From an uncultured Eubacteriaceae bacterium (GTDB lineage Bacteria > Bacillota > Clostridia > Oscillospirales > Acutalibacteraceae): a stretch of 5,520 nucleotides of DNA. Positions 5,426-5,520 of this stretch are shown one piece after another. Location: the NCBI GenBank assembly GCA_937905915.1, contig CALCVR010000370.1, forward strand, positions 1-5,520, given 5' to 3'. Both the position numbers and the translations under genes were made by a program. The first letter of the stretch is position 1, and each line of letters opens with the position of its first letter. A model generated the notes under the pieces. That model was not told where the DNA came from, made no database searches, and worked only from the letters and a program-made list of their open reading frames with translations.

Positions 5426-5520
5426 TCAAGAATTCTTCCCCTCTTTTTTCTCCTCCCGGAAGTAAAAGGACACAAACCCCCCTGCCAATAGCACGCAACA
5501 AAACAGCACTGCTTTTTCGG
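5426..5520 (-). CDS. 3' end of a gene for a probable membrane protein (partial, function unknown)
   Basis: Thirty sense codons are visible before TGA at 5426-5428. The peptide reads EKAVLFCCVLLAGGFVSFYF and then REEKKEGKNS, a hydrophobic helix followed by a highly charged tail. That is a typical carboxyl end of a polytopic transporter such as a sugar permease, although the family cannot be shown from so little sequence. The other two minus-strand frames give less natural peptides; one of them is open but arginine- and glycine-rich. The gene points the same way as the glycosidase gene, 455 bases upstream of it. A transporter beside a secreted glycosidase would make sense as a sugar-use locus, but this is inference. 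Confidence 0.5.
   Translation of the reverse strand, partial: EKAVLFCCVLLAGGFVSFYFREEKKEGKNS

Overview
The window most likely comes from a Gram-positive bacterium of the Bacillota, plausibly a gut-type Clostridia. The grounds are a secreted multi-domain glycosidase with a Gram-positive-style signal peptide, a purine-rich AGGGGGA-type ribosome binding site before a GTG start, a sharply AT-rich intergenic promoter region beside mid-GC coding sequence, and a textbook intrinsic terminator. The taxonomic placement is inference only; no marker gene is present.

Layout. Bases 1-109 hold the last ~35 codons of a rightward gene ending in a membrane helix and a charged tail. Bases 124-168 form a strong, near-perfect bidirectional terminator between this gene and the convergent main gene. 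Bases 192-4970 (minus strand) encode one 1592-residue secreted glycoside hydrolase of family 2 (GH2). Bases 4971-5425 are an intergenic regulatory region with the ribosome binding site, a good sigma-A-type promoter, two inverted repeats that could be operators or hairpins, a 40-bp-spaced direct repeat that includes the -35 box, a weaker distal promoter candidate, a nested inverted repeat and a weak terminator. Bases 5426-5520 (minus strand) are the 3' end of another gene, which also ends in a hydrophobic segment and a charged tail.

The main protein is a signal peptide, then an N-terminal carbohydrate-binding region in which one discoidin (F5/8 type C, CBM32-like) domain appears to be inserted inside another. 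This is followed by the GH2 jelly roll, an Ig-like domain, the TIM barrel with acid/base Glu821 and nucleophile Glu880, a run of beta-sandwich domains, and two tandem C-terminal discoidin domains. The barrel looks closest to the mannosidase/endo-beta-mannosidase/exo-glucosaminidase branch of GH2. It keeps the Asn-Glu acid/base pair, which argues against a chitosan-type exo-glucosaminidase. No cell-wall anchor is visible, so the enzyme is probably released, or held to glycan surfaces by its four discoidin modules.

I see no phage, transposon, CRISPR, toxin-antitoxin or RNA gene. The parts that most repay a second look are the nested N-terminal domain architecture, the substrate question, and the 8+8-base inverted repeat across the GTG start codon.
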